Source: Nemertoderma westbladi
Lineage: Eukaryota; Xenacoelomorpha; Nemertodermatida; Nemertodermatidae
Reading direction: 5' to 3'
DNA: 36,500 bases
Assembly (NCBI GenBank): GCA_032718475.1
Contig: JAUCBJ010000453.1
Location: 1-36,500, forward strand
Positions 9,929 to 20,619 of this stretch are shown here, one piece after another. The translations under genes and the position numbers were made by a program. The notes beneath the pieces are model-generated. The model saw only the letters and a list, made by a program, of their open reading frames with translations. It did no database searches and was not told the DNA's origin. Positions within the stretch are counted from its first letter, which is position 1; each line of letters begins with the position of its first letter.

Positions 9929-11013
9929 ATGGAGAAGGGGAAATCTAAATCGTCACCTCGACTCGGAGTTACAACACCAGTGAGTCTGTTAAAGGAAAAA
10001 TAGACCTCTCAAAGTTATTAAACTGCGACGGATGTTCGGCGCTATTTACCGAAAAAGCTGCCTACAGTAATCACATATTATTGTGTGACGCCAGGTCTAC
10101 TCAATCGTGCGATGGGGACGAATCGGTTGAGAATTTATGTCCACACTGTCTTAAGGTGGTGGGTAAGAACTCTGTCTTGGATGCGACTGTTGTGGATCGT
10201 GGATTCATAGCAAAGTGCCTCGGGCTCGTTGCCTCAGATATTCCTATCCTCGGAAAAAGTAAAACTGCAAAATAATATGCAACACCTGTGAATCGCGAGG
10301 AGTCAGTTTGACAACGAATGCTGCAAATGATGGTTCTGTTTCAAATTCTGAATCGCTAATATCAGTCATCGCCAAACTGGAAGATAAAATCACAAAGGAT
10401 TTCAGTTTGTTGAGATCCAAAATCGTTAATCTTAGAGATCCATCTAGAGAAGATCCGCCTGAGGAGGCCTCGACAAAGGTTAGACATCGGAATAGTAAAT
10501 CCCGACCGGTGTCGCCATAGCTGTACAAATGACTGCGGAGGATGTGGATTGCGAGGTTCAAGAACAGCGAAAACGGGAGTATAATATAGTTGTTCGAGGT
10601 TTAGAGGTATCAACCAGTCAACCGATGATTCTGGGATGGAAAAGATTTCTGCTCTGTTGGAGTCTGAATTCGATCAGAAAGATGTAGTAGCATCACTATT
10701 ATCGAGCCTACCGCCAAGGGGTGGTAAGCCTGCGCGTGTCATCATCCGCCTCTCGAACATGGATTCCAAAAATCATATTATGGCTAAAAAGAAAAAACTC
10801 AGAAATTCGACTGCGTATACTGGCGTTTACATCGACAAAGACCTTACCCGACTTCAGGCTGAGCAGCACTTCCTTAAACGAGAAGCTATGCGCAACGAAC
10901 GACAATTCAGATCAAAAGGAACCCGCTCATCTAGCACAAATCTGCCACGGAGCCAACAACCGAAATCTAATGGCACAGATACTGAAGTCGATCCAACCTC
11001 TTCCTCTTCGGAA
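9929..11013 (+). pseudogene. LINE-B ORF1 (broken)
   Basis: It starts at ATG 9929 (MEKGKSKSS...). A stop at 10001 and several frame changes follow, with open pieces at about 10003-10275, 10308-10520 and 10636-11013. The second piece has C-x2-C-x12-H-x3-C spacing (CDGCSALFTEKAAYSNHILLC at about residue 8 of that frame) and a later CPHC, like the zinc-binding N-termini of CR1/L2 ORF1 proteins. The last piece has a ridge of basic residues with the phrase VYIDKDLTRLQAEQ, which matches the usual ORF1 C-terminal region of these LINEs. ORF1 proteins bind the element's RNA. The C-terminal end is cut by the LINE-A insertion. Confidence 0.7.
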
Positions 11014-11056
11014 ACTACTACTACTAGTATCGGCATGGTGCATTGCAGCTGCATTT

Positions 11057-13231
11057 TTAAGAATGCTGTGCCGGCTTGTTGACAAAATTGCGCCGCCACA
11101 ACTCCCTATCACCCATGACATTTGCTAGATCATCCGCATCTTCAAGACCAGTGTCCTTTAAGATGCATCTCAAGAAAGTCATGGGCTGTCCACCATACTT
11201 ATTCACTCCATGAGGCTGCCAAAGTACAAGATTATGCACTGGCTGGTCCTCACGGCGAAAGCAATGTCCTTCAAAGCGAAGGCGATTTTGTTCTAGTATC
11301 AAGCTTGGGGGAACCAATGAGACACCTCCAATGTTATATAGTGTCTGGTTGGAGATGTGTGCATTGTACTTCACACAAATGAACCCGGCGTAGCATTCTT
11401 GTGAATGAGCCATCCAAAGATTTGGTGTCCTCAGCAGTTAGAGCCCAGCACGGACTCCCATAGAGGAGTGCTGGAACTACTGCTGCTCTAAATAATCGGA
11501 CCTTAAGTTGCCGTTTAATTCTCAGTGACTTCAAAATCCTGGAAAGTCTATTCAAGTCTGCCCATGCCTTTCCCTTATGTATTCGAAGGTCCTCACCTGA
11601 CTTCCGGATCCATGATCCCAGGTAACAGAAGTCGTCCACATGCTCAAGCATACCATCTTTTGAGCTTATGCTTATCCGATCAGAGACTTGCTGAGAACTT
11701 TCAAAGTTAACTGTCAAAATTTTGGTCTTTCTGGAGTTAATAAAAAGACCAACACTAGAAGCAGCATGTTCTAATGAGCTGAGGAGCCGTTGGGCTCCCT
11801 CTAGTGATTCTTAGAGTACTCCTAAGTCATCAGCAAAGTCTAGATTAGTTAGGTACTTGGCAGGATTTCCTCGACTTCTGGAGCCAGTAGGTGGAGTTAT
11901 CATCACCCCATCATCATTATGATGATCTAAGGACATGCGTAGAACATAGTCAACCACAATTATGAACAAGAATGGTGCAAGTGTGTCTCTCTGGTGGACG
12001 CCTCTTAACACTTAAAATGGTTCTGTATCACCATCAACAGTAGACACAAATGTTGTCGAACCATCGTATACTGATCTGATTGCTGCAATAATTTCATCAG
12101 GAATCCCATATAATGAAAGTATGCTGAACATACGTGAGCGGGAGACTGAATCAAAGGCCTTGAAGAAGTCAACAAAGATAACAGCCAGATGCCTATCTTT
12201 CTTTTTTGATAACTCTTCAATTATCCTTCTAAGTGCCAAAATGGGTCCCATGGTCCCACGACCTTTACGGAACCCATTCTGATTTCCACGGAGCAGTCTC
12301 TCAATGGGATCCCTGATGCTATTTAATAGAATTCTATTGTATAGCTTTGCAGCAATCAAGATCAATAAGATTCCCCGAAAAGAACCATAGAGTGTTAGGT
12401 TGCCCTTCTTGGGAACTGGCACCAACTTATTTGTTTTCATTTCTTGTGGGACTCTTGTTGTTCGGTACATGTCTACTATGATGGGATAGATGAGCTTAAA
12501 CACTCAGGTATTTTAAAGACCTCAGGGGGAACACCATCTACTCCACTAGCACGATTGGTCTTAATGCTCTTTGCAGCAGCCTTCACTTCTGCAAAGGAGA
12601 TATCGCCAATGGGAATATCGGGGAGTACAGACTCAGACACTTTTACTTCTATAAAGTTATCAGGCAATACCCTGTCATTATTGAGGAGCTTTTCAAAGTG
12701 GGCCTTCCAACCATTGATGCGATCGGCTGGTGATTCAGCCTTAACCTTGGTGGTTGGTTGGCTTTTCCGCCCAGTAAGCAAGTTGATCGATTTCCATGCC
12801 TGGGATGATTGCCTGCTGTCGTCGGCATCATTGAAGGCATCAACCTGTTGGTTTATTAGCCCCTGTAGATTAACAGAGTACTGCCTGTTCAGGGACCTAG
12901 ATGCAGCCTTAACTGCATTCTTGGCTGCTGTAGTCTGTTTGAGTCGGGACTCTTTCTGCGCCATATATAGGTCATTTCGGCACTTCTGGGTTTTGTTGTC
13001 AGTCCCGGGGGCCCTTTTCCTGTTTCGAGGGTATACAGGAACTGTTTCTGCAGCTGCTAACTTAACTGCTTCTGTGAAGGCAGTATAGCCCTCACAGTGA
13101 TCTGCCACCTCAGAGGCAAGAACATCATACCTGTTGCTCAGCTGTAGTGTGAAGCTGGATCTCACACTTGGCTGTTGCAACAGAGGACCAGTCATGCTGC
13201 GGCAAGGCAGATTTCGTTGTTCTGCTAGCAC
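11057..13231 (-). pseudogene. LINE-A ORF, linker, reverse transcriptase and C-terminal domain (broken)
   Basis: Three frames together carry the RT. 12476-13231 holds the linker up to NRASGVDGVPPEVFK. 12012-12503 holds KLVPVPKKGN, GNQNGFRKGRGT and VIFVDFFKAFDSV. 11811-12011 holds the GDTLAPFLF-like motif (here QRDTLAPFLF) and the catalytic LDFADDLGVL. 11057-11717 holds FCYLGSWI, LLYGSPCWAL and the C-terminal RLRFEGHCFRR to DRELWRRNF. Stops near 12009 and 11811 are single-codon nonsense changes because the frame continues on both sides; the joins at about 12490 and 11390 are frameshifts. It was an active-type RT once, now dead. Confidence 0.85.
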
Positions 13232-14141
13232 GCAGACTAAGTCTTACTTTGGCCACAATAAGGCGGTGATCACTGGAGAAGGGTCGAAGTGTAAATGCAT
13301 TACAGTCTTGTATAGAGCTCCTGTACTTCCTACGAAACTGAATATGATCTATCTGGGACTTGTGACCACTGGGTCCACTATGAGTCCATAGCTTTCCAGT
13401 TTGCTTCTTGAACTGGGTTCCAGTCGAAAACAATCCATTTCCAGAGATAAAATCCTGAAGATGGATGGAATTTCGGTTGACACTATTGCTATAGACCCAG
13501 GGCGATGTAGGTGATTGATGCAGACTTGCATTAAAGTCTCCCAGGAATGTTAAGAATGCATGCTGATCCACTCCATCAGTAGCTGCTTGTAGATTGTGGT
13601 AGAAATTTTCCACCTCCTCTACAGGGGCAACACTAGTTGGAGAGTAGCACACAATCAGAACCACCTTAGGAAACTTCTTAGCCAGTCTTCCAGAACATGA
13701 GAAGTGGCAACGGATGATGCGGTTAGAGATTTGGTCTATTTTGTCCAATGCTGCATGTGCAGTTGGATTCATCAATAGACCAATACCACCATTGCCACTA
13801 TCATCTGCTGATGCAAGGGCGAGTTGCCAACCGCCCCCCATGTCCTTAATCAGAACCTCATCAGTCTGTCCAGTCTGCATTCGGTGCTCTTGAACACCCA
13901 TTGCGCTAAGAGAAAGCTTATCTGCCAAGGCAGTCAGCTCACCTTGTCGCATTGGGGACCCGAGTGTTAGGGTGTTTACTGAGGCTAGTCTAGTGACTTG
14001 CCTCAGATTCACCAATGGCTTTGTTGGTCGGGGTGGAACATGAGAGTAGCCTCCAACTCCAGAATCCCTCTCCCCCTCACAATCTGGCCTCCCTGGTGAC
14101 CCAGGGTTTGGGCCAGAAAGGTCATCAGGAAAGGGACTCAA
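13125..14141 (-). pseudogene. LINE-A ORF, APE-type endonuclease domain
   Basis: 338 open codons on the minus strand. The endonuclease motifs are in order: the N-terminal strand (ASVNTLTLG), the glutamate region (LSAMGVQEHRMQ), the hydrophobic core VVLIVCYSPT, the catalytic LGDFNASL, the substrate-side SQIDHI and the terminal SSDHRLIVAKVRL. The domain makes the nick that primes reverse transcription. All catalytic residues expected from the family are visible, so this domain is undamaged; the frameshift lies after it, near 13180. Confidence 0.85.
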
Positions 14142-14394
14142 AGAATTGTTGGCTTCTCTCTCTCCAGTAGGGGGTGGGCAGGCAGCCGGTCAGGAGATAA
14201 CTGGCGCCTGTGAGGCCGATTGTGTCCAGTAATTCCACTGGCCTCTAGAGGCCGGACCTCGGCATTACTAATGTAATCCATAGTGGGGGATTGGGGGGTG
14301 CTTTTTTGCCGAGTCAGCTCTCGGGGCAAATACCACACCCTGGTTTGCCGTTCCACAGGGTGGGTGTCGCAGTGGAGTCAGATATGAGGCCCAT

Positions 14395-14600
14395 CACCCA
14401 TATCTACTCTGGCGCACATGACCCACCATTGGCTGTGCAGCTCATCTGCTGGGTCATGCCCTGTATCCCTGCTGCCAGGTGCAGGTCGCAGTGAAGTGTA
14501 CTCAGAGGGACATGAGAACACTCTACTCCTGACCAGCCATTGGTAGATCACCATCTGCCTGGCCAGGCCATGTACCCCTGCAGCCAAGTATATGGGTCCT
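14395..14600 (-). repeat. LINE-A 5'UTR monomers (two imperfect copies)
   Basis: Two units of about 110 bp share the phrases TGACC(C)A.CCATTGG, CATCTGC, CCATGTA/CCCTGTA and CCCTGC.GCCA.GT in the same order. Tandem 5' monomers often act as internal promoters in LINEs. Confidence 0.5.
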
Positions 14601-15424
14601 TTATCCAGGACCAACGGCGTCCTTATCCCAGAACGACGCCCACGCTTAAACGGAGGAAAACTACCCTACAAAGATCCATTTACTGAATGCTGCCTAATCA
14701 ACGCGCGATCGCTTAACAATAAACTCAATAACCTCGAACTATTTTTAGAATCTAACGATTGCGGGATAGTTGGTATTACGGAGTCTTGGCTAAATGATAC
14801 AACCACTGACAAGATGACTAGTAACAACGGCGAATATCGAGTATTTCATAACAATCGTGCCACTCGGGGTGGTGGTGTTGCTGTACTCGTCCGATCTGAT
14901 ATAAAATGTTTCCAATGTAAATTGCCAGCTCGTTTTGACAATACTGAAATTTTAGCTGTTGATTTGTTAGGAAGTTCCCCAAGTCGTGTTATATGTCTAT
15001 ATCGGTCAGGAACTATCGCTACTATAGAATCGGATAAACTTCTAACTGAGTGCCTATCTCTCCTTTGTGAAGTCAATACGCCATGTGTTGTTACCGGTGA
15101 TTTTAATTTACCTGAATATGATTGGTTGAACATTTCACATCCTATGAATGCAACCTACAAATTATTTGACCAATGTTTTATGGATAATGGTTTAACCCAG
15201 TTGCAGTTAAAACCCTCCTGCGATAATAACATTCTAGATCTAGTTTTTTCAAGTGAGGATATGTTTGTTTCTAATGTAGATGTTACTGATAATTTTAGTA
15301 CTAGTGACCATGCATCTGTAATTTTTAATATTTTATATGCTGATCGTAGCCCTACATCTGATGAAAACATACTTTTTTATGATTTTAAGAATGGTAATTT
15401 CAGTCAATTTTTAGTAATATGGAA
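14592..15424 (+). pseudogene. LINE-B ORF2 part 1: APE-type endonuclease
   Basis: The endonuclease begins near ECCLINARSLNNKLNN. It contains IVGITESWLND (catalytic glutamate), GGGVAVLVRSDI, VVTGDFNLPEYDW (catalytic D-x-N) and FSTSDHASV (catalytic SDH). The pattern INARSL...ITESWL...GDFNLP is that of CR1/L2-type LINEs. This stretch has no internal stop. The frame is interrupted at 15424 by the SINE. Codons before about 14650 may belong to LINE-A or to the ORF1-ORF2 spacer. Confidence 0.85.
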
Positions 15425-15673
15425 TAATAATAATAATATTGGCTATTTATATAGCGCTTTATTATGCTCGGCATACTCAAAGCGCTTTTATTATCATTAC
15501 CCCAACAAAGCCAGGTTCCCATTATACCGCTGGGTTGGCGTAGGCAATAATGTCTAAAGTGTCTTGCCTAAGGACACAACAGTGAGAAATTTCTACAGCC
15601 TTTAGTCGGATTCGAACCTGCGCCACCAAACACTATTGTGTAAGCAGTTCAGGCGCCGTATCCACTCGAACAC
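15425..15673 (-). mobile_element. tRNA-derived SINE, full-length, TSD TGGAA
   Basis: On the minus strand the head reads GAGTGGATACGGCGCCTGAA..., with an A-box-like region and a perfect B-box GGTTCGAATCC (plus 15608-15618). The body contains GGCAAGACACTTTA and GGGAACCTGGC, followed by AAAGCGCT repeats and a tail of ATT units at 15425-15440. The flanks share TGGAA (15420-15424 and 15674-15678). Removing the SINE and one TGGAA leaves the LINE-B ORF2 frame continuous, which fixes the ends. A decayed relative is at 5791-5897. Confidence 0.88.
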
Positions 15674-17217
15674 TGGAAAGTATTGATTGGCACAGATTAT
15701 TTGAGGAGTGCATTTCGGTTAATGATTTTTGGGATCTATTTAGTGCCACACTCCGAACAGGAATTGAGCGATTTGTACCCTTTAAAAATATTGTGACAAC
15801 GGGCAAGAAGAAGGTTTCCCTGAGTTTGTTCGTCTATTATTACAACGAAAGAATAAACGTTTATGGCGGCGACGTCGTACAGTTAACGGCAGTTCTGAAT
15901 ATAAGAAATGCGCTAAAGCTGTTTCTCAGGCATGATTTAGGGCAGCCTGTATACGGGAAAACAAAATTCTTAGCTCGGGCATATGTTAACTCTAAGCGCA
16001 ACCTTAAATCTGGTGTTTCACCTTTCAAATATAAAGGTGCAACAATTGTTGATGATATTGAGAAAGCCCGTATTTTATCTGATGTATTTTCTGAAAACTA
16101 TTCTGTTGACGATGGTGCTAGTCCCATATTTGAGCGTCGTGTTCCAAGTAACATTTATTTATCTCATGTTGATTTTAGTCCTGTAAACGTTTGCTGTATG
16201 TCACGTAAAATTGAAGGTAAATTGAGTCGTACACCTGATGGTTTCCCCAGTATTATTTTCTCTAAATTATCACGATGCTTGGCAGCCTCTCTAGCGGCCA
16301 TATTCCAAATCTCATTCAGTAGCCACTGTCTACCTTCAATTTGGTTAACAGCATACGTAGTTCCTATTTACAAAAAGGATGATGCTTCCAATCCTTATAA
16401 CTACAGACCTGTTTCTTTGACAGGCATTGCTTGTAAAGTTATGGAAATGTGCATTAAGGACAAACTACTTTATTACTTATATTCTCATAAACTTATATCG
16501 AAATCCCACCATGGGTTTTTGAAGAAACGGTTTACATGTACTCAATTGTTACAATGTACTAATGATTGGTACAGTACAATATATTAGATAAACGACAGAG
16601 CATTAACACAATTTATATTGACTTCGCGAAAGCCTTCGATTCTGTTGTACATAAGAAATTACTTGCCCAACTATCTGCCTATGGTATATCTGGAGATTTA
16701 CTACTATGGCTAACTGCATTTTTATCGGATCGTAGCCAACGTGTTGTGGTTGGGAATAGCTATTCCGATGTTTGTGTTGTTTTATCTGGTACCCCTCAAG
16801 GTAGCGTTCTTGGTCCAATTTAGTTTGTCCTCTTTATAAATGACCTACCGGATGTAATTAATGATAGTGTATCTTGCAAATTGTTTACCGACGATGTTAA
16901 GTTGTACGCGCGTTCCTCAGATAGACTTTCACTCGCGGAATCGTTATCAGCTTTGGAAAAGTGGGCTGATGTATGGCAACTTAAAATTGCAGGTCAGAAA
17001 TGTAGCGTGCTTTGCATCGGTTCGGCAGATAGCAACGATACACAATAAATGTTAGGCGGTAAATATTTAAAAGTTGATACTTCCTGTAGAGAACTTGGCA
17101 TTACAGTGTGCAGTACTCTAAATTTTGACGTTTATTGTCGCGAACAAGCTGCCAAAGCATTAAAAATGACAAATTTGATTTTTAAATGTTTCCAAACAAA
17201 CAATCGTACTGCCTTAA
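15674..17217 (+). pseudogene. LINE-B ORF2 part 2: reverse transcriptase (broken)
   Basis: The frame holds the RT blocks in order: WLTAYVVPIYKKDD and NYRPVSLTGIACKVME (block 2), SHHGFLKKRFTCTQLLQ (block 3), then after a frameshift near 16580 IYIDFAKAFDSVVHKKLL (block 4), LSGTPQGSVLGPI (block 5) and KLFTDDVKLYARS (catalytic DD). A TAG at 16821-16823 replaces the usual leucine in LGPILFVLFINDLP, and another stop lies near 17046. Both catalytic aspartates are present. The frame stops at the TTAA MITE. Confidence 0.88.
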
Positions 17218-17939
17218 GGGGGGGTACACCATTTTGGTCAAAAATATGTCGAAATTTTTTTTATTATCTATTATAATGCACCATTGAATGGTGTTTCCAA
17301 ATCTGAAAACCGCTATTTAATAGCTCTTTTAGTTTTTAAGTTATAACAATTTCCATTTAGGGATTCCTATTGAAATTACTATTACTATATATAATGAAAG
17401 GTCGATTATCTCAAAATATTATTTTTATGAAATTGTCAACTTCAAAACCCTACTACTTCTACAATTTTTGAGCAATTAGTCTGAAACTTTCTGTGGGTGT
17501 CTACATAGCCACCCTGCATAAAAGTATCAGACAACTTTTCGAAATTATTTGTTAATAAAATTTAATACTATTTATAACAAACCTAAAAATTAGGCATAAA
17601 TTTGCAGCGCCACCTAGCGGTGCAGAATTATTTTTACAAAATTCCGCCTGATAGTTATGTTGCCCCATCTTTGATCTATCATATAAAAAAACTTTCATGT
17701 GATTAGATTCAATACTGTAAAAGCCTTAGGGTTTTAAGCGCAACCAAGTTTTTTTTGTTGTTAACTAGTATTAACTAATATTAAATAGCGAAAAAAAAAA
17801 TTTTCTAACCTGTCATGTAGAATAGCATCTTAGGCACCTATATGCCAAATTATAGCCAAAACCAAACAATTTTGAAACGCTGAGAGTGATAAATCGAAGA
17901 GTTGTCCGAAAATGGTGTACCCCCCCCCCCCCCCCCCCC
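17218..17939. mobile_element. TTAA-flanked MITE (piggyBac-like duplication)
   Basis: 722 bp. The left end is seven G then TACACCATTTT; the right end is AAAATGGTGTA then twenty C, so the inverted repeats include a G/C homopolymer of unequal length. Both flanks are TTAA (17214-17217, 17940-17943). Excision with one TTAA retained rejoins LINE-B ORF2 in frame, confirming the duplication. TTAA is the piggyBac target, although the ends do not start with the usual CCC(T/A). There is no transposase; the interior is AT-rich with one CTCF-like motif at 17607-17620. Confidence 0.85.
17607..17620 (-). promoter_or_regulatory. CTCF-core-like motif inside the TTAA MITE
   Basis: Minus-strand CCGCTAGGTGGCGC fits CCRSYAGRKGGCRS at all 14 positions. 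Carriage by a MITE would allow copies to spread. Binding is unknown. Confidence 0.4.
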
Positions 17940-18232
17940 TTAATTACTGCTTTTAAATCTTATGTACGTCCACTTTTAGAATATTGTACGCCCATATGGT
18001 CTCCTTTTCATTTAGGTTGTATAGACTTACTTGAGAGGGTACAGAGATATTTTTCACGTCGTCTTTTTAAACGTTGTGATTTGGATTGAACAGTAAGCTA
18101 TCTAGATCGAATTAAACTTTTACATCTTCAACCACTGGAAGTGCGCCGTATTATTTTTGACCTCCAGGGCCGGGTTAAGAGAAATGGTCGTAAACTGTTT
18201 CATCATCAATCTCGCCTTCAAATCTGCAAAAA
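17940..18232 (+). pseudogene. LINE-B ORF2 part 3: C-terminal thumb region
   Basis: Encodes FKSYVRPLLEYCTPIWSPF and LLERVQRYFSRRLF, the standard segment after the RT fingers/palm in CR1/L2 elements. A TGA at about 18087 interrupts it. It ends in AAAAA (18228-18232), the target of the BEL/Pao insertion. Confidence 0.85.
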
Positions 18233-18812
18233 TGTGACGGGATCCACCGAGAATCCTGGTTTATCCGGTTTCTAATCTACGCGTCCCCGCCGTGTGTATG
18301 TGAAATGAGTTCTGGGTTGTTGATTGATCGGTGTATATAGATCAGTAGATATAAGGGTATAATATAACAAATGGTAATATAGCACAGTCGGTTGATGATG
18401 ATATACTGTACCGGTAAAATGGCTGAATATTGTATGGCAGTAGACGGATATGGTGATTAGAGTTCCGGTACTGCCCTAACTAACTGACTTACTAAAAGTG
18501 AATGAATTGGCACAACGAATGATAATATATATTGCACTGGTTGGCCGCATTACATTACTCAGTGGATGCCTTCCCCCCATTGGCTAATAACTCACTTCTC
18601 GCCTCCCATCTCCCTGGGAGTGTTTCCCCCTGCTGCTATCACTCTCTCCCTCCCGGAGGTGTAACCTCTGACCCCCGCTGTGTGTTCCCTTTGGGGTTTG
18701 TTGTCCCCGTTTATTGGGGTGACACGAGGTTGATTGGTAATCAACTTCGTGCTTCAAATATTGCTTAAAACCAACTTTGTGGGGCTGGCTAGCGGAATTG
18801 AATACGCTAACA
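18233..18812 (-). repeat. BEL1 3' LTR
   Basis: Reads TGTTAGCGTATTC... to ...CCCGTCACA on the minus strand. The interior boundary is marked by the polypurine tract. An apparent 78-codon frame is shared with the other LTR and is not a gene. Confidence 0.93.
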
Positions 18813-19605
18813 CTCCCCCCCATGCTATCTTCCCGGTGAGAAGATAGCATCCACCTCTAGTGCGCTACAATTCCGCTGGATCCTGATCTACCATCGGGTG
18901 TGGGGTGGAACTATTTTCTCGGAGCCGGCTTTCCAGGCCGCTCCCTATGGGTATGATATCGCTACCCTGTTTACCTGGCGTCCCGTGTCGGGCTGATCGT
19001 GCGCTCCTCTCCACGACTTTTGTTTCCCCAACACTTTCACCACTAACTCCGCTCCACTTTCACCCTGACCCTCCTCTACTTCTCCGCACTCTCGCTCTAA
19101 CCCTCGGACCTCCTTGTCCCTCACTCTGCCTCTCACTCCTCCCCCCACACTTGAATTGTACCCGCACTCTCCTCGCACCGTTACTCAACCCCTATCTCAC
19201 CCACTCACTCCTGACGAGTCTCACCCCCCTCCTGTGCCGTCGCACTCAAGAAGTGTGATGTCGTCCCATGTCTCGTCCGCGATTCATAGTATTATAGTCT
19301 ATTGGTCCCCAGTCCCAGTAGCTAATTGGAAAAAGGTTGTATGACTATAGTACTTACTTTGATTACATTTGTTTACTAAACTAATAATGATTGCTACATA
19401 CGTACATACTAATTGCACTTTTCAATTATTTCGATTATTTGAGTTTGTACTTAGGAGTTCGCACGTCTCACGTGGTGCCTTCCAGGCATACCACATCGAA
19501 GTCTTAGTTCGTTCCACCTGACTTTGGGAACCACCTCAACTCTTTCCCTCTGTCGTCCTCCTCCCTCGGTTGTTTCCTGGTCGCTGCCGCTCCTTTGGTC
19601 TTGTC
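18813..19605 (-). other. BEL1 3' untranslated region with polypurine tract
   Basis: The polypurine tract lies at 18813-18823. The next 230 bp are clearly related to BEL2 34702-34930, with shared GGCTTTCCAGGCCGCTCCC and CGATCGTGCGCT. This is followed by a CT-rich, CTCAC/CTAACT-like tract and then unrelated AT-rich DNA (19260-19480). No gene. Confidence 0.7.
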
Positions 19606-20619
19606 TCATTTCAGGCTCCTTACCCTCGCCGTCACCTCTTTACTAATCCCGGTTGTCGACTCCTTGCGCGCTGGTGTTATTAGCTCCTGGTATCGCTTCG
19701 CGGGTGGCCCCTCCGAGTGGCCCTGTTGTCTCCCCCTGGTGGCGTCCCATAGGATCACTTTCATCGCCCGCGGCACATGCTCCGCCAAGAAATCCCTGAA
19801 CTCTCCTCTGTTCTGTGGTGTCCACCTGTCCAAATACCTCTGCGTATTTATCACCCCGGCATACGACGCCGCTGTCGCCACTTCTTGGTAGGTAAACGGA
19901 AGCCTCCATTTGATAATCTCCGTGTGGGCCTCCTGATTGATGTTAAAGAAGCCCCACCGGAACTCCTGGGTCTTCATACGCTGCCGAGTCATGGCCCCGA
20001 CGTCGGCCCACTCCTCGAAGATCCTAAACTTATCTTCGTCGTTCATCCAGTCGCACTGGCGTCCGTAGTGCCCCCGGAAGCTGCACTTCGAACACCGGTT
20101 GTGCAACCGTGGACACGCCCCCATCCTGTGGCTCGATTCGCGGCAATAGAGACAACTAGTTCCTTTCTGAAACCGGTACAAACAGCTCCTTTCCTGGTGG
20201 GTCTGTCTCCCACAGTAGTCACAGCCGAGCACCAATGTCTCCCGCCCCACGTCGTCTTTTGTCCCAAGCGATCTCCGCGGTCTGTGGAGTCGCTGGTAAG
20301 CGAACTTCCGGACGTTAGCATCCCTGTCCACATCGATCTCCTCGCCCCTCTCGGGCATCGTCTCCCCGAATACTACCCATGGTGCCGTCCCCGGTTGCTC
20401 GCCCAACCTGATAGTGCTCCCCGCGAAATCCATTGCCGGCTCCTCGTGCACCCAGGCCCGCTTGCCGGGTCTATCCCGGAAGGCTCTTGCCCCACTGGCC
20501 ATCACCACCCTCCCGCCAACCCAGTCCGTGTCCGAGTGGCCGATCCTCCCGATGGGCGGCATCTCTCCGAACTCATCGTCATCCCCGTCCTCCTCTGGGA
20601 GTGGCTCCAACCCCGGCAT
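19606..20619 (-). CDS. Zinc-knuckle protein in the 3' part of BEL1, function unknown
   Basis: 337 residues, starting at ATG 20619. The N-terminus is acidic (residues 8-20). Three CCHC knuckles of the form C-x2-C-x4-H-x4-C follow: C133-C136-H141-C146, C156-C159-H164-C169 and C176-C179-H184-C189. After them comes a charged region with FRIFEEWADVGAMTRQR and WGFFNI, then a tail rich in arginine. CCHC knuckles usually bind RNA or single-stranded DNA. BEL/Pao gag proteins also carry such knuckles, but those sit at the gag C-terminus near the 5' LTR; here they lie after integrase, near the 3' LTR. The start overlaps the end of the previous ORF by 41 bp in another frame, so it may be expressed by frameshift, reinitiation or a subgenomic RNA. 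It is undamaged over its length. It could be a displaced or second nucleocapsid, or the C-terminal half of a fusion with the exonuclease-like ORF. Confidence 0.75.
   Translation of the reverse strand: MPGLEPLPEEDGDDDEFGEMPPIGRIGHSDTDWVGGRVVMASGARAFRDRPGKRAWVHEEPAMDFAGSTIRLGEQPGTAPWVVFGETMPERGEEIDVDRDANVRKFAYQRLHRPRRSLGTKDDVGRETLVLGCDYCGRQTHQERSCLYRFQKGTSCLYCRESSHRMGACPRLHNRCSKCSFRGHYGRQCDWMNDEDKFRIFEEWADVGAMTRQRMKTQEFRWGFFNINQEAHTEIIKWRLPFTYQEVATAASYAGVINTQRYLDRWTPQNRGEFRDFLAEHVPRAMKVILWDATRGRQQGHSEGPPAKRYQELITPARKESTTGISKEVTARVRSLK

Larger units (their letters stand above)
11014..14600 (-). mobile_element. LINE-A: near full-length RTE/I/jockey-like LINE
   Basis: In minus-strand order it has a 5'UTR with duplicated monomers (14395-14600), an APE endonuclease, a reverse transcriptase, a conserved C-terminal block and a 3' tail of TAG repeats (CTACTACTACTA on the plus strand at 11014-11026). 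At least three frameshifts (about 13180, 12490 and 11390) and two in-frame stops (near 12009 and 11811) break the coding region. The 5' boundary is uncertain, between about 14590 and 14655, because no clear duplication is visible. It sits at the ORF1/ORF2 border of LINE-B. Three shorter copies are elsewhere in the window (2947, 4799, 30883). The exact clade needs a tree. Confidence 0.85.

Noticed and set aside
12444-13088. 214-codon plus-strand frame
   Set aside because: Antisense to the LINE-A linker and RT region; no motif in the plus-strand translation.
18532-18768. 78-codon open frame, almost identical at 27089-27325
   Set aside because: It lies inside both LTRs of BEL1; the repeat of the frame reflects the LTR duplication, not a gene.
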